From Roseimaritima sp. (lineage in GTDB: Bacteria > Planctomycetota > Planctomycetia > Pirellulales > Pirellulaceae): 8,939 nt of DNA. A program made the translations under genes and the position numbers. The notes below the pieces were generated by a model. It was not told the DNA's origin. It was given only the letters and a program-made list of their open reading frames with translations, and ran no database searches. Location: assembly GCA_007124075.1 (NCBI GenBank), contig SLFV01000226.1:1-8939 (forward strand). Direction: 5' to 3'. Positions 6,613-8,939 of this stretch are shown one piece after another (the stretch's first letter is position 1; each line of letters opens with the position of its first letter).

Positions 6613-8454
6613 TCAATCCCATTGGAACTGTGACAAGTATTCCGATCGGCGCTCGGCTGACATTTCTTGTTCCTGCTCATCCTTCAGCATAATATGTCGG
6701 CCCAGAACAAGCGCGTCCATTTCGGTCATCATGAAGCAACGGTAGGCGTCTTCCGGCGTACACACGATCGGTTCACTGCGAACATTAAAACTGGTATTGA
6801 TCATTACCGGGCAACCGGTCTGATGATGAAATGCGATCATCAATTGGTGCAGCAACGGATTACGAACACGATCGACGGTCTGGATTCGGGCCGAGTCATC
6901 AACGTGCGTGATAGCTGGTAGGCTTGATCGCTGAAAGTTCAACTTGTCGATCCCGAATGCTCGTTCGTATTCCGACTCACGTTCGGTGCGAATGCTTTCG
7001 GCCACAGGGGCCACGATCAACATGTAGGGCGATTCCTGATCGGGTTGTAATTCAAAATACTGGTCGACGTACTCGCGCAAAACAATCGGCGCGAACGGAC
7101 GGAACGATTCACGAAACTTGATCTTCAGGTTCATGACCGACTGCATTTTTTCGCTACGGGCGTCCCCGATGATGCTGCGGTTTCCCAGGGCGCGTGGCCC
7201 AAACTCCATGCGGCCTTGGAACCAACCGATCACGTTCTCTGAGGCGACCAACCGGGCCACTTGTTCGCATAGTTCTTGGTCACTTTCGCAGGTTCGGTAG
7301 ACGGCACCACACTGGTCCAGCGAATACGCGACCTGAGAATCGCTAAATGCCGGGCCCAACAAAGACCCTTTTTGGCTGTCGTACTTTCCGGGAGTTCGCG
7401 GTTTTTCCAGCAACTGATGCCAGATAAACAAGGCCGTTCCCAATGCTCCCCCGGCATCGCCAGCGGCAGGCTGAATCCAAATTTGCTGGAACGGACCTTC
7501 GCGTAAAATCCGCCCATTGGCCACGCAGTTCAGGGCGACGCCACCGGCCAAAACCAGGTTCTTTGCTCCGGTCAAGATGTGGGCGTGGCGTGCCGTCCGC
7601 AAAACCACCTCCTCCGTAACTGCTTGAATCGACGCTGCCAAATCCATGTCGCGTTGCAGAACTTCCGATTCCGCTCGGCGCGGCGGAGCGCCAAAAAGCT
7701 GATGCAGCTTGTCGGAAGTCATGGTCAGCCCGTGACAGTAATTGAAGTAGCTCATGTCCAAGCGAAATGAGCCGTCTTCTTTGAGGTCCATCACGTGTTT
7801 CAGAATGGTATCTTTGTAAATCGGCTGGCCGTACGGAGCTAACCCCATCAGCTTGTATTCGCCACTGTTAACACGAAAACCGATGTAGTAGGTGAATGCG
7901 GAGTAGAGCAGCCCCAAGGAATGGGGAAACCGAAGTTCGTGCGTCAAATGTATCCGATTCCCCCGCCCTGCTCCGATGCAAGTCGTCGACCACTCTCCCA
8001 CACCATCCAGGGTCAAAATGGCAGCTTCCTCGAAGGGGGAAGGGAAAAAGGCACTGGCGGCATGCGATTCATGATGATCGGTAAAGACTAAACACCCGCT
8101 GTACCGCTGATGCAAACCGCGACGAATTTCTCGGGGCAAGTGCAATTTTTGTTTTAGCCACAAGGGCATTGCTTTGCGGAACGATCGGTAACCCCGCGGT
8201 GCGAATGCCAGATAGGTCTCGAGCAACCTTTCAAATTTGATCACCGGTTTGTCATAGAACCCAACATAATCTAGGTCTTCTGGACGCAAACCAGCCTCTG
8301 CCAAACAGTAATCGACGGCATGCTGGGGGAATTGGTTGTCGTGCTTTTTTCTAGTAAACCGCTCTTCTTGCGCCGCCGCCACGATTTCGCCATCGACCAC
8401 CAGCGCGGCTGCCGAATCATGGTAGAAGGCTGAAATGCCTAAAATGTTAGCCAT
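6613..8454 (-). CDS. Carbamoyltransferase (TobZ/NodU/CmcH family)
   Basis: The 613-residue product transfers a carbamoyl group from carbamoyl phosphate, through carbamoyl-adenylate, onto a hydroxyl of a sugar or metabolite. The N-terminal Kae1-like domain shows ILGISAFYHDSA (His12, Asp13), HHESHA at 127-132, Asp150 in LDGVGEW, GEYKLMGLAPYG at 198-209, GGVALNC at 304-310 and AAGDAGGALG near 330. His127, His131 and Asp150 have the same spacing as metal ligands of TobZ as I recall them, with Asp333 as a likely fourth. The C-terminal domain (about 400-590) has EFGPRALGNRSI, FRPFAPIVL and NTSFNVRSEPIVCTPEDA. The frame stays open upstream to 8934, but MANILGISAF at 8454 is the family N-terminus and the 160 upstream codons look non-coding. 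The SxtJ and DUF5989 genes follow directly. The acceptor is unknown, and an exported glycan is plausible. Confidence 0.95.
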   Translation of the reverse strand: MANILGISAFYHDSAAALVVDGEIVAAAQEERFTRKKHDNQFPQHAVDYCLAEAGLRPEDLDYVGFYDKPVIKFERLLETYLAFAPRGYRSFRKAMPLWLKQKLHLPREIRRGLHQRYSGCLVFTDHHESHAASAFFPSPFEEAAILTLDGVGEWSTTCIGAGRGNRIHLTHELRFPHSLGLLYSAFTYYIGFRVNSGEYKLMGLAPYGQPIYKDTILKHVMDLKEDGSFRLDMSYFNYCHGLTMTSDKLHQLFGAPPRRAESEVLQRDMDLAASIQAVTEEVVLRTARHAHILTGAKNLVLAGGVALNCVANGRILREGPFQQIWIQPAAGDAGGALGTALFIWHQLLEKPRTPGKYDSQKGSLLGPAFSDSQVAYSLDQCGAVYRTCESDQELCEQVARLVASENVIGWFQGRMEFGPRALGNRSIIGDARSEKMQSVMNLKIKFRESFRPFAPIVLREYVDQYFELQPDQESPYMLIVAPVAESIRTERESEYERAFGIDKLNFQRSSLPAITHVDDSARIQTVDRVRNPLLHQLMIAFHHQTGCPVMINTSFNVRSEPIVCTPEDAYRCFMMTEMDALVLGRHIMLKDEQEQEMSAERRSEYLSQFQWD

Positions 8455-8495
8455 ACTCTGAACAGCAAACCTTGAAAACAACGAGCCCCATTTGG

Positions 8496-8527
8496 CCTTT
8501 GGCTGCGACTCCGCCCCCCTTTGGCTG
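8496..8527. repeat. 10-bp direct repeat upstream of the carbamoyltransferase
   Basis: CCTTTGGCTG occurs at 8496-8505 and again at 8518-8527, a spacing of 22 bases or about two helical turns, centred some 40-75 bases upstream of the ATG. On the transcribed strand the copies read CAGCCAAAGG. The spacing suits side-by-side binding of a regulator. Chance duplication in a pyrimidine-rich stretch cannot be excluded. Confidence 0.35.
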
Positions 8528-8718
8528 ATAACCGATGCCTGTCCCCCCACTGCATCCCGACTGCACGATCGTACTAATCGTACTGACGAAAACCCTTCGC
8601 CCAAAAGTGCATCACCGCCACGGCATCTCCAAGGAGCCATGCTACGTTGGCCCCTTCGATTGTCAAGGTCTGCAGTGTGCCCGTCTGGAAGTGCGCGGGG
8701 CCAGTAACCACATCTCCA

Positions 8719-8754
8719 ATGTATATGCCGATGTATATGCCGATGTATATGCCG
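8719..8754. repeat. Three perfect tandem copies of a 12-bp unit
   Basis: The unit ATGTATATGCCG repeats exactly three times (8719-8730, 8731-8742, 8743-8754). Being a multiple of three it keeps all frames open, which explains repetitive peptides such as IYIG or HIHR in the overlapping open frames. It is an intergenic minisatellite, likely variable in copy number by slippage, about 265 bases upstream of the carbamoyltransferase. Confidence 0.9.
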
Positions 8755-8800
8755 AGTGATCGCCACGAGGTAACCGTTCGGAAACAAATTCGCCATAGAT

Positions 8801-8863
8801 TTTCTCTCCCGCAGCGAGGCGAGCAGCGGAGAGCTACGTAGCGTAGGAGGGGAGAGGAAAAGG
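8801..8863. repeat. Imperfect palindromic intergenic element
   Basis: TTTCTCTCCC at 8801-8810 is matched by GGGGAGAGGAAAA near 8849-8861, giving an imperfect outer stem. The interior holds the perfect 10-bp palindrome GCTACGTAGC at 8833-8842 and a CTCTCCCGC/GCGGAGAG pairing. The composite shape looks like a dispersed intergenic repeat or small non-autonomous element. Whether it occurs elsewhere in the genome cannot be seen here. Confidence 0.4.
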
Positions 8864-8939
8864 CCGGAATTGTTTCCGAAAATTCCCTCGAATTTGACCG
8901 CTCCGCAATCACGCAGCCCAGCGAGGGCTTGCATCGAAT

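Larger units (their letters stand above)
8455..8939. other. Upstream region of the carbamoyltransferase cassette, no gene called
   Basis: These 485 bases must hold the cassette's control region unless the operon starts beyond the window. The carbamoyltransferase frame stays open through it, but the translation is low-complexity, rich in Arg, Ser and His, and resembles no protein domain. An overlapping minus-strand frame (8574-8912, 112 codons) is equally unconvincing. Supported contents are a 10-bp direct repeat, a three-copy 12-bp tandem repeat and an imperfect palindromic element. I found no good -35/-10 pair reading leftward. Confidence 0.55.

Noticed and set aside
8574..8912. Minus-strand 112-codon open frame containing IYIG repeats
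   Set aside because: The repeat peptide is just the 12-bp tandem unit. There is no ribosome site and no recognisable domain.
8455..8934. A 160-codon N-terminal extension of the carbamoyltransferase in the same frame
   Set aside because: The family N-terminus MANILGISAF begins exactly at 8454. The upstream translation is low-complexity, includes the 12-bp tandem repeat and matches no domain.

Overview
The window is a stretch of bacterial chromosome, most likely from a planctomycete. This is inferred from gene content (a carbamoyltransferase with SxtJ and DUF5989 partners, and a large secreted beta-helix/discoidin protein), moderate GC, loosely spaced genes, weak Shine-Dalgarno sites and GGGGTCNGACCC-type intergenic repeats. 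No rRNA, tRNA, CRISPR array or intact insertion sequence was seen, and the taxonomic call could not be tested by search.

Left part (1-2559, plus strand): a tight four-gene run that enters the window already in progress. It encodes the C-terminal part of a cysteine-rich DsrE-fold-like protein, a 76-residue helical protein of unknown function, a TatD-superfamily metal-dependent hydrolase closest to the EboB type of the ebo metabolite-traffic clusters, and a COG0523/CobW-type GTPase with a CxCC metal site. Gaps are 38, 32 and 3 bases, so this is probably one operon. A thiol-rich sulfur-relay-like protein, a metallo-hydrolase and a metallochaperone GTPase together suggest metal or sulfur handling, or maturation of a metal-dependent hydrolase. 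That is inference. I do not recognise this gene set as a described system, and the usual ebo partners (UbiA-like EboC, dehydroquinate-synthase-like EboD, EboE) are absent from the window.

Middle (2560-5588): a 557-base non-coding stretch holds an inverted pair of REP-like repeats, a good sigma70-like promoter candidate, and a perfect 9-bp inverted repeat just downstream of it. These lead into a single 823-residue secreted protein with a signal peptide, a beta-sandwich-like N-terminal region, a pectate-lyase-like parallel beta-helix and a C-terminal discoidin (F5/8 type C) domain. It is probably a polysaccharide-acting or polysaccharide-binding exoprotein.

Right part (5589-8939): a convergent intergenic stretch with traces of degenerate coding sequence, then a minus-strand cassette read from right to left: a TobZ/NodU-type carbamoyltransferase of 613 residues, an SxtJ-family membrane protein and a DUF5989 single-span membrane protein. 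The three are packed with gaps of 3 and 7 bases. Such cassettes are linked to carbamoylation of glycans or secondary metabolites, with the small proteins probably tethering or assisting the enzyme at the membrane. The 485 bases upstream of the carbamoyltransferase carry three perfect copies of a 12-bp tandem repeat, short direct repeats and an imperfect palindromic element, with no convincing gene.
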